Part shown: positions 5,693 to 5,891 of the stretch, one piece after another
How the letters are laid out: each line of letters opens with the position of its first letter
Position numbering within the stretch: the stretch's first letter is position 1
DNA from: Frankiales bacterium
Lineage (GTDB): Bacteria > Actinomycetota > Actinomycetes > Mycobacteriales > SCTD01
Assembly (NCBI GenBank): GCA_025464915.1
Contig: JAODNF010000339.1
Coordinates: 1-5,891 of the forward strand
Direction of reading: 5' to 3'
Length of the DNA stretch: 5,891 bases
The notes under the pieces: model-generated
What the model saw: the letters and a program-made list of their open reading frames with translations, nothing else
What the model was told of the DNA's origin: nothing
The model's database searches: none
Program-made: the position numbers and the translations under genes

Positions 5693-5891
5693 CGAGCTGC
5701 CGCCTTCCGCTTGGCCGGCTTGGCGCCACCGGCTGCCTGCTGCCCCTTGCTCGCGCCCTCGAGGAAGACCGCGCGCAGCAGGTCGTCGCGACCGAGCAGG
5801 TCGGCCGCCGGACCGTAGAATCGCATCTCGCCCATATCCATGTAGTAGGCGTGGTCGAAGAGCTACAGCGCCATGTTGACCGAACAACGGA
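5689..5891 (-). pseudogene. LivF-like ABC ATPase, C-terminal fragment with in-frame TAG
   Basis: Only the last 67 codons are in the window; the gene continues past the right edge. The translation reads SVNMAL, then TAG at 5865-5863, then LFDHAYYMDMGEMRFYGP, DLLGRDDLLRAVFLEG and a basic Ala/Lys tail, ending in a TGA that overlaps the fusion gene start (ATGA). LivF-like ATPases of this class typically have VEQSVNMAL followed by a residue such as Glu, then A-Y-x-M-(D/E)-x-G, so the frame is correct on both sides of the TAG. One base change (GAG to TAG) would explain it. The two codons before SVN (CGT TGT, Arg-Cys) also differ from the expected Glu-Gln. Both anomalies lie within 29 bases of the window end, so sequencing or assembly error at a contig edge is at least as likely as a true nonsense mutation. 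Its normal role would be the second nucleotide-binding subunit, pairing with the LivG domain of the fusion. Confidence 0.75.

Noticed and set aside
5195..5818. 207-residue plus-strand ORF
   Set aside because: It lies opposite the permease gene and the LivF end, and its Asp/Glu/His/Arg-rich translation is typical of the antisense frame of GC-rich membrane protein genes.
5693..5887. 65-residue N-terminal extension of the fusion protein (start at 5887)
   Set aside because: The extension is Arg/Gly/Pro-rich with no domain character. It is the upstream LivF-like gene read in a different frame. The ATG at 5692 with its ATGA overlap is the natural start.

Overview
The window looks like chromosomal DNA from a high-GC actinomycete. 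A hand count gives about 73% GC in the permease gene (87 of 120 bases, 4561-4680). The proteins resemble actinobacterial branched-chain amino acid type ABC transporters, and the tRNA gene does not encode its CCA tail, as is common in many Actinobacteria. No species can be assigned. The odd length and the anomalies at the right edge suggest that the right edge may be a contig end.

The right 85% is one minus-strand operon, read from right to left. It opens with the C-terminal piece of a LivF-like ATPase (5689-5891), which carries an in-frame TAG. Next is a 990-residue protein fusing two permease domains (LivH-like, then LivM-like) to a LivG-like ATPase (2720-5692). After it come two small two-helix membrane proteins that look like paralogues of each other (2325-2723 and 1984-2328), and finally an exported, membrane-anchored 332-residue protein with a DNRLRE-like beta-rich domain and a Pro/Ser-rich stalk (989-1987). 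Every neighbouring pair overlaps by 4 bases (ATGA or GTGA), so the five genes are probably co-transcribed and translationally coupled. The operon promoter, the rest of the LivF gene and any substrate-binding protein lie outside the window or are absent.

Left of the operon lies a minus-strand tRNA gene with anticodon CAT (775-848). Beyond its 3' end is a different kind of DNA: about 51% GC at 361-480 (61 of 120 bases), with only small or broken reading frames. These are a 64-residue orphan ORF at 285-479, a perfect 9-bp tandem duplication, and what looks like the C-terminal remnant of a small helical protein at 502-693. A 7-bp hairpin at 734-754 sits between that remnant and the tRNA. The arrangement is what a decayed element integrated at the tRNA 3' end would leave, but no attachment repeat or integrase is visible.

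The transport machinery is recognisable: LivF-like and LivG-like ATPases drive a LivH/LivM-like channel, here with three subunits in one chain. The least explained part is the coupled three-gene tail of two paralogous membrane proteins and one surface protein. It is the best candidate for an undescribed accessory module of this transporter class.
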